Below, in pieces: positions 48,101-60,395 of a stretch of 64,000 bases of DNA. This stretch comes from Nageia nagi (taxonomy: Eukaryota; Pinophyta). Each line of letters starts with the position of its first letter. Within the stretch, counting starts at the first letter, position 1. The notes under the pieces are model-generated. The model was not told the origin of the DNA. It did no database searches and saw only the letters and a program-made list of their open reading frames with translations. A program made the position numbers and the translations under genes. Location: positions 13,826,001 to 13,890,000 of the forward strand of contig JBITNC010000001.1 of the NCBI GenBank assembly GCA_050084985.1, in the 5' to 3' direction.

Positions 48101-48420
48101 GAGTGGGATATGATAATTTATTTTTATGGATCTTGATGCAAAAAAAGTTGATGTGTTAGTGTCATATTTGTAACACCATAAGGAGTTCCTATACCATATT
48201 CTTTCAAACTTAACTTTCCATGTAGAAATAACAACATTGAATTTGAAGCCTTAATACTAGCTATAAATACCTCCATAAAATTAAGGCTAAGAAAATTCAA
48301 ATTTATCGATGATTCATTACTAATTGTAAATTAGGTTAAAGGGATTTTCCAATGTAAAGAACATTTACTTCAAAAATTCAAAAAGTTGGTGGATACACTA
48401 TTATAATCATTCAAAAAATA
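48101..48420 (+). pseudogene. Element J: RNase H (aRH-like)
   Basis: The plus strand reads MIIYFYGS (first acidic residue lost), NNNIEFEALILAINTS (the TNN-AEYEAL block), FIDDSLLIVN (the GDS-L--Q block) and CKEHLLQKFKKLVDTLL. This is the same aRH type as in element C. Stops interrupt. Confidence 0.75.
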
Positions 48421-48619
48421 TGACCTATAGGTGACACCAAGATTAACCAAAAGGTTTGTCAATGCTATGGCTTCAATTGGATCTTTAATACCTGAGAACC
48501 CTCATAAATAAACCATTCATATAAAAATAATTATAATTACCCAATATTCATTAGAGATGGATAGAGCAGAACATTTAGTTCTGGAAGACAAAAACTTATG
48601 GCATATCTAGTTAGTTAAA

Positions 48620-49215
48620 TTCTTGAGAGATGGAGTCTTACTTATCAATTTAAAAAAATTGGCTAAGAAGGCATTCAAATTAAAATATTCTCATTATTAT
48701 ATGTTAGGGTGTGTTATTTATAATAAAGGCTTTGATGAGATATTACTTAGATGCATAGAATGGGAGGATTCACAAATTGTAATTTTATGTATACATAATG
48801 GAATATACAAAGGACATTTTAATGATTCCATAATCACAAAATGAGTAATACACACGGGCTATTATTGGCCTATTATTAAAAAATGCATCAAATGTTAATA
48901 ACATTCTAATTTTTTTAACCAACTGATATAAGCATTACAACCATGCAATCTCTATGACCATTCTCTATATGGGCACTAGATTTTATAGGTCATATATCTC
49001 CTACTTTCTCAAATGGTCATAAATTTATAATAATAGCTACATAATATTTCAAAAAATAGGTTGAATTTTTTCTTATAATCTTTGCAAAAGGATAAAAAAT
49101 ATTTGAATTCATAGAATATTATATCATTTTCCATTTTTAAATCCTCACTCAAATCATTAAAAAAAATAGAAAGAATTTTAGAAACAAGGAAGTAGTAGCC
49201 CTATCTAAAGGATAT
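48620..49215 (+). pseudogene. Element J: integrase N-terminal half, cut by element E
   Basis: Open at 48623-48844 with LLRCIEWEDSQIVI and the zinc motif HNGIYKGHF, continuing after a stop as GYYWPIIKKCIKC (HHCC). The core then begins ALDFIGHISPTFSNGHKFII with the first catalytic Asp. The reading ends at 49215, where the LTR of E starts. The rest of J lies outside the window. Confidence 0.8.
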
Positions 49216-50756
49216 TATTGATTAATATTGTGTAATAACTTCACCTGCTACAATCTCAGCAATAGTATACTATGAATAGACTATCCATGATAATCTAATC
49301 TCTAGAGAAGGTAGGTTCCTTATACATTGGGCATAAACTATAAAGAACAAGTAACCAAAAAAGAATAAAAGGGTAAAAATGCAAGGAATAAAATAAAGAG
49401 ATAGAGTAACAAGGAATAAAGCAAAGGGGTAGATCACTAGTTCAGCATGAGCTTCCACAATGTGTGAAACCTTGGTAAGAACCTAGTGTAGTAGCCATAG
49501 AGCAAGCCTTCACTCTCTTAATTATTTCTTAGCATACATTTTACCATGTAATAGACATAGTTATTCTAACACATTGCTATTATTATTGAAGAAACATTCA
49601 TCAATTTCCACAACATAACCAAATTAAGAAAGATTGTAACAAGTGTTGGGAAAGAAAGGTTAATATAGTATCATATTGTTGAAGAAATAAAAGGCTTTCA
49701 AAAATAAATACAAGGGGCAATACTAGGGGTTCCAACCTATTTTCCTTTTACTACCTCTACTTATATAGAAAGCATAATAATTATAATGTAACTAAAAAGA
49801 TCAAATAGTTACATAAAAATACCTCAATAAGTCTGATCTTCTTTTTTGAAGTCTTCTTGATCAATAGTTACATCTTTTGAATTTTTCTAGCCACCTACAT
49901 ATTTCTTAGAATCCTTTGTAATGGTATACAACTCTAGTGAGATTCTTTGTAACTATTCTTACTTCTTTGGAAGTAAAAATCTATTTTAGAAGTTTTCAAA
50001 TGGTACTCTTATGGTTCTAAAACATTATGAGCTTTTTTGGGCCTTTAGTTTTATAGCTACTTCTCTTCTAGATCTCTACAATCATTTCGGAGATGTCAAT
50101 TTGTATATCAAGCATTTTCTTCTTATTCATTCTATTAAGGCTCTATGTTCAATCAAATTAGAATTATGAATGCTCCTTGATTATGTCACTTATCCCAAAC
50201 TTGATGGTAAGATTAAAAATGGAACCTCTGCACTCAATGGTATTTACTCTAGGGTCATCTTCTACTTGGTTCATTTCTTTTCTATTCCATATTATCTAGG
50301 AGCTACACATCCTCTTGATGTCATCATCTCTCTTTACATCTAGTTATAAGACAAAAATGGAACTTTCATGCTCTGAGTGATGTCACATTGAGAAATGTCT
50401 TATACTTAGCTATTTTTACTCTACTTCTTTCCAAGGTTATTAGGTCAAGCAAACTTTGGAATTTTGAATTCTTTAGATAATGTCATCTCTCCTCAAGCTC
50501 AAAAGAAAGAACCAAAATAGGACCTTTGCACTCCATAAACTTCTTTGATGAGATCATCATCTCTTAGGTCTGATGATAAGACAAAAATGAAACTTTGCTA
50601 CTCTGCATGATGTCATCTCTCCCTAGATCCCTTTATACATAGCTTATTTTCATTTGAAAGACTTCCAAATCTCCACAACTATAAAAGAATTCTTCAAATA
50701 CATTAAATACACTTTTGGGGTCTTCCCAAAGATGTAGAATTATATATAAGGAAACA
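49216..50756 (-). repeat. Element E 3' LTR
   Basis: It is 1541 bp, alignable end to end with the LTRs of D: TATTGATTAATATTGTGTAA at the outer end (D: TGTTGATTGAGATTGTGTAA), GGGGTAGATCACTAGTTCAG in the middle (shared word for word), and GGAAACA at the inner end followed by the D-like AACTTCTAAGGAAAA. Several TGATGTCA-type words remain. Confidence 0.88.
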
Positions 50757-50829
50757 TTATAGCAACTTCTAAGGAAAAATTTTGCCTTATTGAAAGAAAT
50801 TTGGGGCCCAAATAGGTAGAATACTTGAA

Positions 50830-52720
50830 AACATCACTTAACCATTGATCAAATATTAAACTTTGTGCCAATTCTCTTGGACATTAGATATGTCCTTCAA
50901 TTGAAATTTGGCCAAAGCCATTAAATTAGCAATATCATAGGAAATTTTCCCATGATTCTAGAGGAATTGCTATAGATTAACTTTTATCTTTTCATAGTAC
51001 TCAAATAATTGTAGTATACTTTTCTTATTGAATGAACCTATTAAGTTGTCAACATTTGAACTATCTATTATAACCTCTTGTATTTTGCTTAAAAATTTTA
51101 CATATGGTATGGGTCCTTTATCCATCTTTCATAAAATTGGTATCCCCAAAGACACTATGTCTTATAGTTCTCCTTTCAAATAATCAATCTTGCTCTACCA
51201 TTTGAGCATAATTTTTTCTATACTATCATAGACTCCTTTCCCCTACATAGGATGATTAATCCATGTTAATATATCCATTATACTCCCCAAATTCAAAGCC
51301 TTTAATTGTTCATTAGAGATTTTGCTCATTTTTTCAATTACCTTCTTGGCATCCTCTATTAGTAGTTCACAACTATCTTTCTTATTAAGCACCTCTACAT
51401 TGAGCTTATTTAACCCTCTAGAGCAAACCTCCACATGGTTTTAAAATTGTATCACAATTTTCAAGTCTAGAGTGATTGAATTCCAAAATTTTTCTTTTAT
51501 CTTTAGGAAAATACCTTGTTTACTTTATTTGTATGGGAAAGCTATTGTAGTTGTGCCAAATTAGCATTTATATTACTAATGGTTGCATCCTTTTATGCAA
51601 TTTTAGTATCTTTATTCACTAGCTCTTGGTCCTTTACTACAATGGTAACTTCCTTCTTGTCCATCTCTACCTCTTTTTTAGCAAGCACAACATCCTTTTA
51701 TGCTAATGTATTAGTTGTAGGAGCATTGAACAAAGCTTTCTTCAACCCATCAATTTAATTTTCCATAGATTTTAACTTGGAATTTTGAAGCTCTAGTTTC
51801 TTCTTGAGTGACTCAATAGACTTGTTATAATTAGCTTTTAGCTTGGTGGCCTTAAAAATATTCAAGTTAACTATAATGTGCAATAACTCATTCTTATCTT
51901 GCTTGGGCATGTTTTCCAACTCATTATTATCCCATTAATGGACTCTTATTGCCCAAAAATAGTGATAAATGATGAAATAGGACTCAATTCATGCATTGGT
52001 GCTAACATGATTTACTTGGTCGATGTTGAAGGGCTAGCTTGGGTAGGGCTCAGGTTGACATTGATGACTAGGTTTATTGTTGAAAGTGGATTTGTAGTTG
52101 CTAGGGGAAATTGAGTGATAGGGGTGACAAATTATGTAGCTAAGGTGGAGAGTGGAGGTGGAAGTGCTTGAGGTATGATTGGTGTAGGTGTGGTTGATGC
52201 TAATGTAAATAGAGGGACTAGTGGTGTAATAATAGGTGGAGTTGGCATTGTATTACTGGTGCAATCAATAATGGAATGTAGCTAGGATTAATTAAGAAAT
52301 TAAAGTATAATAAGAATAATTAGAGTACTAAGAGTGCATACCTAAGCATGGAGTGGTATGTTTGATATGATTTCATGGCTATATGCTTTGAGGACTGGTC
52401 TAAGTATTTCTTTTCAAAGAATATACCTTCTCAACCTTTTACGTAGAATTCTTTGGAACATTATCTTTTGGTGCTTGGGCTTGCTTTAATGAATTAATAT
52501 CATTAGGATGCTCTAGATGCCACATCGTTACAAATATATCATCCATGTTTGATTGCAATGGTGCAAATTGATTCCTAGATTCAAACTAGTATTGACTAAA
52601 GGTTGTTATCTTTTCATAGACCACTTATTTCTCTTAAGATAATTTATGATGTTATTTGAAATTACATCCTTCTTAGGGTCATAATTCACTTTAATTTCAT
52701 AAAAACTTAGCCATGGTAGG
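50830..52720 (-). pseudogene. Element E: ORF2, C-terminal two thirds (decayed)
   Basis: Homologous to residues of D's ORF2 from about PWLSFY onward. Clear matches are PWLSFYEIKVNYDPK at the junction, the coiled-coil part, NKLNVEVLNKKDSCELLIE with VIEKMSKISNEQLKALNLGS (open piece 51243-51434), and at the end ALAKFQLKDISNV-ENWHKV against D's ALAQARLKDFYGIPADWNKV. Stops and shifts are frequent. The protein is unknown; that it can be aligned over its whole length in two elements shows it was a real gene of the family. D is inserted between DFI and LPWLSF of this gene. Confidence 0.8.
52716..52720. repeat. Target-site duplication of element D, left copy (GTAGG)
   Basis: Repeated at 61354-61358 right after the other LTR. 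Confidence 0.95.
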
Positions 52721-54277
52721 TGTTGATTGAGATTGTGTAATATGTGCGCCTGGAATAATCTTAACCAAAGTAGTTCATGAACAGACTGTGGGACGCAGCC
52801 TGATCTCCGGAGAAGGCCGGTTCCTTATCCATTGGGTAAAGAAAAAGTAACAGGAAAGAGATAAAAAGAGTAGGGAGCGAGAGATTCAAGCAAAAGGATA
52901 GGGTAACAAGAAAGGAAGTAAAAGGATAGGGTAACGAGAGAGGAAGTAAAGGGATAGGGTAACGAGAGAGAAAGCAAAGGGGTAGATCACTAGTTCAGCG
53001 CGGGCTTTCGCAGTGTGCGAAACCTTGGCCTGAATCTAGTGTCGCAGCCACAGAACAAGTTCTCACTCTCTGAATAGCTCCCCAGCTTCTACTCTACCAT
53101 GTAGCAGACACAGTTATACTAGCAACCCGCAACTATTACTCAGGAAACAAGCTAAGCTGCCACAATGTAACCAAATTAAGAATAACAATTACGAGTGCTA
53201 GACAAGAAAGGTCAAGATGGTTTCATAGTACCGGACTGAAGCTACAGGTCTTCGAGAACAAATGAAAAGGGCAATACTAGGCTTCTGACCCTAGTTTCTT
53301 TTTATTTTCATATATTTATACTGTATTAATAACAGTTACAAGATTACAGAATAGAAACGTTTACAAAACAGCCGCAAGATTCTGGCCTTCTTGAACTGAT
53401 ATCACCTACATATGACACTTGGCCGACTGTTACAAAATTGGGCAGATCACCGACGATTCGGTTCCCTGATGATGGCGCTCAGGTATTTTGCAGACTTCCT
53501 TCTCTCCGGAATGTTCAATTCTCCAACTCGGACTCTTCGATCTTTCATTGCGGCCTATTTTCCTCTGGACGCGGTCTTAATCCCAAATGTTAATCTTTCC
53601 TCTTCGCCTAACGTCAGCCTTGAATCTCCGGACTTCTTTATCCACTGGCTTCGGACACTAAATTGCTCCTTGATGATGTCATCCATTCCGGGCTCTGGTT
53701 TGCTTTATGAATGTAAACTTTATATCTCCTTGTGATGTCACCTTTGAATCTCCGGAATTTCCCGCTCGCTGGTTCCGGATACTAAATTTCTCTTTGCTGA
53801 TGTCATCTGTTCCGGGCTCCGATTTCCTTTGTGAATGTAGACTTAGCCTTTCCATGTGACGTCATTTCCAGACTTCCGGAACGCTTCGCCTTCCGGAGAA
53901 GACGGTGCAGACTTCATCGCTTCCGGGGTCTGATTTCCTTCAAGATATGAACTCTGTTCTACCTGTGACATCACCTTCATATGTCCGGAATGCTTTGTTT
54001 CCTGGAGACACTTGTGCTTACTTCGTTTTTTCCGGAACTTGGTCCTTGCCGAAACCTGACCGCCTTGCTGACATCATTTTGTTCCAGAATTCGGTCTTTG
54101 CCAAAATATGTCTATCTTATTCTCCACGACCTCTTCTTTTCATTTCGGAAAGGTTTACTCACAGACTCCGGCCTTTTATTTATTTCGGAATAGCTCCCGG
54201 GGACATTAAGGTGAACTCATGATAATAATTAGAACACCCTGGGCCCTTCTTCAAGAATTTTAATGTAGGAATCTACA
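52721..54277 (-). repeat. Element D 3' LTR
   Basis: Starts TGTTGATTGAGATTGTG and ends AGGAATCTACA. It contains a TATAAATA box on the minus strand (53313-53320), a 28-bp triplicate, and a set of TGAYRTCA sites at 53674-54076. Confidence 0.97.
52896..52979. repeat. 28-bp unit, three tandem copies, in D's 3' LTR
   Basis: Units of GGATAGGGTAACGAGAGAGG plus AAGTAAAG. The same array is at 59971-60054 in the 5' LTR. Confidence 0.92.
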
Positions 54278-54371
54278 TTGTGGCGACTTCTGAGGGAAAA
54301 TTTTGCCTTTATGGAAGAGGAATTTAGAACCCAGTCTGTTATTTACATGAATCAAAGAATTGTACCTTACT

Positions 54372-57300
54372 TCAGCTCTGCAGACTCAGGATCTGCTGGA
54401 CTTTATTCCAATCCGCTGGGATCCCATAAAAATCTTTCAGCCTTGCTTGCGCTAAGGCTGTATGGTTCAGCACCTCATATGATATATTTGCATGTCTCCT
54501 CAGCAATTGCTGTATCCTAAAGCTGCCGTCGGCCAAAGAATCAAAGAATTTTACAAAATTTGTCTCATCGAAGGACACCAGGAGTGTATCAACATCATCC
54601 GTATTCTGAATCCTATTCCGCAGACTACTCAAAAAATCAGCCTCTGTGACGAGTGAGCCGTCGCTTCTCCATAAGTCTGGGATTCCGAACGCATTCAACC
54701 CTTGAATTTCTGATTTTATAGTCTCCATCTCTTGCGTCCGGCGCAGGACATTATTACAAATCTCCTGACAAACCCATTTACCCCTCCCTGGGTAATCAAT
54801 CGCCGACATGAGCTCCACTCGGTCACCAATGTTATATGACCGCAATTTCTCATTTGAGAGGCTGTTTAGTCTTTTATTTGCTTGCTTAGCCTGTTCTGAA
54901 ATGGGGTTCAGAATACTCTCACATCTCGTTACCTCGGCTTCAAGCCTTTTGAGCTCTGATAAGCACAACTCCGCGTGATCCCTCAGACGGATCAAGTCTT
55001 TTATTTCTTGCATCTTCAATTCCCAAAATTTTTCTTTGGTATTCAACAGAAAAGATCTGTCGACCTTCTTAGCATCCAGCCTCGCTTGGAGCTCCGCCAG
55101 GTTAGCGTTCAGGTTGCTGATTTCTGCTGCCTTGGCATTTATTTCCGCCTCCTTTTGAGCGATGATAGCCTCCTTTTGGACGAGCATATCCACTGTAGGG
55201 GCAGCCGCTAAACTAGTCTGCAAAACTGTTATGTTATTCTCCGCCGCTTTCAGCCTTATTTTATTGTTATCTAATTGCAGCTTCATGGCCTCATGGGCCT
55301 TTTGTAGCTTGTGGTACCTGACCTCCAATTTGGTGAGTTCGGTTATATTGAGGTCCACAGCTATTTGCAGGAGCTCATTTTTATCGCTCCGTGGGATGCT
55401 GCGGGTATCTATTTTGACCCGTGTATTCATTGATGACAGCTCGCCCTGCCCCTCTTGTGGGTCTTGGGCAATGGCCATTTCAAGCACCTTATTCTTTGGA
55501 TCCATGGAGGTCCGGAATCTCACCGGATTTTCCGGTGGTGGGAGTTTTTCCATTTGCCTCTGCATCCATGCCTCTTGCCCTTGCTTAATTTGCTGATATT
55601 GTTGCATGATGCCCTCCACGGATACCTGTTGCCCGGAGACCATGATAAAGGGAGATTTTGAGCTCAACTCCTGAGATGCAGCAGCAACAATCTGTTGAGC
55701 CGGTGTGAAGGGGCTAGCTTGGCTGGCCTCGGGAGTACTGCTTCCAGAAGGATCCACTGCAGGAAGTGTTGAGATAGAGAGAGGAGCAGACGATGGAGGT
55801 GGAGAGGGTGGGGGTGATGAAGGTATTGTAATGATGCTTGTGAGGGGGGGAATTTGTAGAATGGGTGTAGGAAGAAGGGGGCTCTGCCGTTGGGTGGTCG
55901 GTGGTGAAATGAGAGATGGTATGTGTGCAGCTGGAATAGCTGCTGGAATTGGGGGAAGGGTGATGGAAATGGAAATGGGAACAGTATGAGCCGGCAGAGT
56001 AGAAGAAAGAGAAAGAGGGGAAGAAGGAGTAGGAAGCGTACCTGAGGGTGTCGGGCTCCTCCTTCTCCTTTTAGGTGGTGGTGGTAGTGATGCCTTCTCC
56101 ATCTGTGTTTTCCTTTTGGCCATGTAGACTCTTTCTGGCCTCTTAGTCACCGTCTCCGTGGAAATCTCCCTGATTTCCTCCTCATGTTGCTTTTCCCGGG
56201 CTGGTGCTTGAGACATAGCATGCCCCTGCTCTTCACTGTCATCAGAATCTTCACCCGTAGGAACTTTTGTGGGATGTTCCAATCCCCACATCTCCTCAAA
56301 TTTGTCGTCTAGATCAGATTCTAGAGGAGTGTTCCTATTCCCAGACTCAATCCTGTACTGGGTGAAGGCAGCTATCTTCTCTTTGCTCCATCTTTCATCC
56401 CTTAGTGTCTTCAAGGCCTTTTTCGAGATGGAGTCAGTTCTCGGGTCAAAATTTGCCTTCTTGTTGTAGAAACTCAGCCATGGCGGTAAGAAGTCCTGAG
56501 TGGTTGCGGCGGTGGGCATCACCTTATCCTCCTGCTCTGGATTTCGCCATTTAAGCAGCTCTGGCCTATTTTCAGCTCTGAAGGCCGGAGGATTGGGCTG
56601 GCTTCTCAGCTTCTTGCCAAAATTGTCATCCGGGTCATATGAACAATATTGACTCAATTCTTTCAATTTCATTTTCAGGAGTTTTGCCCTTAAATGGTCA
56701 CTTGCTCCCCTGCTCTGGAGCACCAGGTCATGCACCCTGTGGGGGAGAGCATAGACTCCTCTCTTCTTTGCGGCAGCTCCGTATTTCGAGTCAATGTAGT
56801 CCATCTGTCTGGCATATTCTATGCTGAAAATCCAATCCGTCACATGAATTGGCAGCAAAAATGGGGCCCCAGAAAATCCATACAGCCTAATGAACGTTCC
56901 ATTCTCTGCAAAAAACTAGTCCCCGACCTCTACATGGGGCATGCGGAGGTATAGCTTGGAGGCTGTAGACAACCTCGGGACTGTAGGGGCTAATAGACCC
57001 ATTGCCGGAATCAGAAAGTTCTCCACAAAGGAGTAGTAGTTCGCCGAGGACCTCACTTCCTCAGTCCATTTGTCCACTGGTTTGTGTGACCCATCTTCAT
57101 TATTTCGAACCAGGGTCAACTCATTAAAGACATCTGCATTCTGATGAATCATCATCCATACAATGTATGATGTATAGGCAAAATAAAACCCCTCCCCGAT
57201 CCTCCCCAGTTGTTCGGCTATTCCATCTGAGAGGGCAATGGCCCAGTCATACATTGTGGGGGAAATGGGGTGAGAAATTTGATAAGCTATCATCAACTTT

Positions 57301-57854
57301 GAAGGTGAGATGTATCTATCTGTTTCCTCTCCTGCCGCTATGGCTAGCATAGACAGAAGTAATTGCAGATGTGTGGAAAAATTTGACAATGGGAGCTCGG
57401 AATTTGGGAACTCTCTATACCTTATGGACCCGGCTGTGTTTTTATTTAGCCAAGAAGTAATGCTTGCCCTCAGGTTGGCGTTAGGGGTGCTATACCAATC
57501 GATTTGCATGAGGGAGGTCATAGAAGGGGGTGGACAGAAAGCCTCCGTTATTGCAACGGAATCCAGATTTAGGATGGTCTTCCCCTGCAAATCCCTGACT
57601 ATCCTAGTCGCAGGATCGAATGCCCCTTTTACAATTTCTACCAACTCGGGAGCAGGAAAGCATCTATGCGGGACAAAATGCATAAGACCTGAACCCATGG
57701 GTGAGTGTGCTATATGGTTGAAGCTGAAGTTCGGGCACTTACCTTCTGCGGTGCCCTTGGGATTTTTATTTGGGGCTGTAATCTCCGTATCCCACAGCAA
57801 CTCCATTGAATCGGATACCTTCCTTACAGTCTTCACCGCTGATCCTGAGCTCAT
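54372..57854 (-). CDS. Element D ORF2: long unknown protein, 1160 codons with one internal TAG
   Basis: ATG 57854 opens 312 codons to a TAG at 56916-56918. The same frame then continues without a break to the TAG/TGA-type end at 54372; the next Met is at 56858. Residues 1-~450: globular, conserved in E (HIAHSPMG, PHRCFPAPELVEIVKGAFDP, WMMIHQNADVFNEL). About 560-600: basic, with PPKRRRRSP, a likely nuclear signal. About 600-730: Ser/Pro/Ile-rich linker. About 790-1000: Leu/Lys/Glu heptads, a long coiled coil. About 1000-1160: a second globular part (YPGRGKWVCQEICNN, FVKFFDSLADGSFRI). No signal peptide, membrane segment or enzyme motif is seen. Gag lies about 530 bp upstream. In E the gene follows integrase, an env-like position as in Athila. 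Function unknown. Confidence 0.85.
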
Positions 57855-58381
57855 TGCCGTTTGCTTGAGCTTTGCTTATCACCCTTCTTGGGCCACTGCT
57901 TATGCCTCAAACTCGGATTCTCTTGCTCTGTTTCACAGTTCCTGGTGATGCTCAGTAAGTGCTAACTTTGCAAATTTGTGAGCCAAAACTTTCTATGAAT
58001 GCTAGCATATAGGTGTCTTGGTAAGTAGTGCTCTGGGTCTTTTAATAGCTCACTTGAACGCACGATCTTTCGGAGCGAGGGAAATCAACTCACGACAGCC
58101 GCATTAATAATTGATTTGCCGTTTTACGATCTTTTCGGGAACCTTGGGATTTGATTGCATGTACCCTCTTGGAAACTTTAATTCTACCGGTGCAAAAAGG
58201 TTCCACTACTATTTACGTTACGCTAGTAGTAAATTACTGACAATAACCACTCGAAATAAATGCAACATCACACCATTTACAATATGTATACAAATCAAAT
58301 TCCTTCTTTCCAACGGTCACTTTCCCGCGCTGGCAGGCTTCAGAAAAACTACTGTGTCCGCTGGTGTGGAATTCATCAAGT
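57855..58381 (-). other. Spacer between gag and ORF2 in element D
   Basis: About 530 bp with stops in all frames I checked. No integrase or RT remnant was recognised, so the missing pol has been removed cleanly. It could hold the ORF2 leader or a splice acceptor. Confidence 0.5.
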
Positions 58382-59701
58382 TCACGTTCCGGCTTTGTCA
58401 TCCGCCACGCCAGGCGGAGGAATACCTCCACTCCTCGACAGATACTCTTGGTATTGAAAAATAGGGCAGGTTGTTTGTTCATGAGCATCATTACAAGCCA
58501 AACACAACCCATTAACCGCCCCGGAAGTGGAAGCTTGGTCCGCGTCCTCATTCAACACATGTTGAGCTTTCTCTACAGCAGGGTAGGGATACCTTCTGGC
58601 ATTATTTTGTCTGGTCAACACGGTAATCTGGTTTGCCATATTTCTACACAAATTCTGGAGTTCCTAAATTTCTGTAGATGATGCTACTCCTTGGTTCATA
58701 TTAGGCTGAGGTGGAGATGGTAAGGCCAAGGGAGCTCTAGGAATTGGCAAATTTGACGACCAGGGTTGAATAGGGGCAGGAATATTAGCCAGAGGCAGAA
58801 CTGAACTGATTACCAGAGGTCTCAAAATTTGCTGTTGTGTTGTGGTTATTGGGAAATAGGGCATTGGCATACAGCTTGGTAATTTCCCAACTGCAATAAG
58901 GCATGATTCAGCATATACTGCTTGTCTATAGACCTCCAGAAAGGTATTCACTCTGGAATTTTGGATTTGCAGAGAGAGATCCGGAGGAAAGGCTCTCAGG
59001 TAATACATCAAAGCTTGAAACTGCTGAGGCCTGACTGGCATGGGTACTCTCGTCCACGTTCTCTGGAATCTAATGTTGAAATCCGGGATGTTCTCTTGTT
59101 CAAACCTTTTGATTGACGTGAACTGAGTGAGCAGAGAAAAGGGATCCCCTAGTTCATTAAACTCCAGGATAAAGGGCTCTGCCAGTTGAGCCCAGGTACT
59201 GATGGATCCATTAGAAAGGCCCCTGTACCAATCCAGGACCTTTCCTTTGAAAGACTGAGCCAGTAATCTCACCATAATATCTTCATGCTGAATATTGTGA
59301 ATCTTTGCTAGGCCGGCTACATCCACACAGTGCTCATAAGCCATTTTTTCTGAAGTTGCATCAAACTCTGGAAGGGTTTTAAAAACATTTGCTGGGATAT
59401 CATGTAATACCGCCAGAGCTATGGGTACCCCATTGTCCCATTCCGGATAAATATTCTGAGCTGGATTAGCCATTCTAGGGAAGGTATCTCTAGTATGAAG
59501 ATTGGATGGTTCTGGCTTGATAAAGGATTTTAGGGAGTCGATACTATTCAGAGACTTGGACTTGATCAGGGTCTTTCTCCTAGGAGTATCTAACTTCCCA
59601 AACTCCGGTGTTTCTTTTGCTGCTCTAGTTTTAGATCTTGTCCACATAAACTCTAGATTGCAAAAGAAAATGACAGGTTCAAAGCACCATATGATACTCA
59701 C
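58382..59701 (-). CDS. Element D gag, 439 codons with one internal TAG
   Basis: ATG 59701 opens 345 codons to TAG 58664-58666. The same frame resumes at once (ELQNLCRNMANQI) and ends at 58382. The capsid region has MAYEHCVDVAGLAKIH, FKGKVLDWYRGLS, ISTWAQLAEPF and DFNIRFQRTWTR, with clear likeness to the gag of C. A single zinc knuckle, CLACNDAHEQTTC (C-x2-C-x3-H-x4-C), lies after the TAG, so the truncated product would lack it. A Pro/Gln/Asn-rich linker precedes the TAG. The TAG sits where a CAG would fit. Gag would pack the RNA. The start could instead be the downstream Met of MANPAQNIYPEWDNG, which matches the start of C's gag. Confidence 0.9.
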
Positions 59702-59763
59702 AAATAATTTGCTTTAGTACATACCATGGATGGTGCTTCAGCAGAGTCACCAATAAATTTCTT

Positions 59764-59784
59764 CGTGTCCCACCGGGCGTGCCA
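59764..59784 (-). promoter_or_regulatory. Primer-binding site of element D
   Basis: The minus strand reads TGGCACGCCCGGTGGGACAC, 11 bases inside the 5' LTR. Its complement, ending GGGCGTGCCA, would be a tRNA 3' end; I cannot name the tRNA. The same site, decayed, is amplified in element C. Confidence 0.75.
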
Positions 59785-60387
59785 AAAAGAAATACTGTTG
59801 ATTGAGATTGTGTAATATGTGCGCCTGGAACAATCTTAACCAAAGTAGTTCACGAACAGACTGTGGGACGCAGCCTGATCTCCGGAGAAGGCCGGTTCCT
59901 TATCCATTGGGTAAAGAAAAAGTAACAGGAAAGAGATAAAAAGAGTAGGGAGCGAGAGATTCAAGCAAAAGGATAGGGTAACAAGAAAGGAAGTAAAAGG
60001 ATAGGGTAACGAGAGAGGAAGTAAAGGGATAGGGTAACGAGAGAGAAAGCAAAGGGGTAGATCACTAGTTCAGCGCGGGCTTTCGCAGTGTGCGAAACCT
60101 TGGCCTGAATCTAGTGTCGCAGCCACAGAACAAGTTCTCACTCTCTGAATAGCTCCCCAGCTTCTACTCTACCATGTAGCAGACACAGTTATACTAGCAA
60201 CCCGCAACTATTACTCAGGAAACAAGCTAAGCTGCCACAATGTAACCAAATTAAGAATAACAATTACGAGTGCTAGACAAGAAAGGTCAAGATGGTTTCA
60301 TAGTACCGGACTGAAGCTACAGGTCTTCGAGAACAAATGAAAAGGGCAATACTAGGCTTCTGACCCTAGTTTCTTTTCATTTTCATA

Positions 60388-60395
60388 TATTTATA
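60388..60395 (-). promoter_or_regulatory. TATA box of element D 5' LTR
   Basis: TATAAATA on the minus strand, with the U3 repeats upstream of it; the copy in the 3' LTR is at 53313-53320. Confidence 0.65.

Noticed and set aside
53905-54222. A 105-codon plus-strand ORF in D's LTR, found again at 60981-61298 almost unchanged
   Set aside because: The two copies agree because LTRs are duplicates. It runs antisense to the element, through the U3 repeats, and has no recognisable motif.
55162-55989. Several plus-strand ORFs of 60-144 codons opposite ORF2
   Set aside because: Shadows of the long ORF2 frame and its Ser/Pro-rich codons.
54372-57854. ORF2 as a retroviral-type envelope protein
   Set aside because: The position in E is env-like, but there is no signal peptide, transmembrane helix or cysteine pattern; it has a nuclear-type signal and coiled coil instead.
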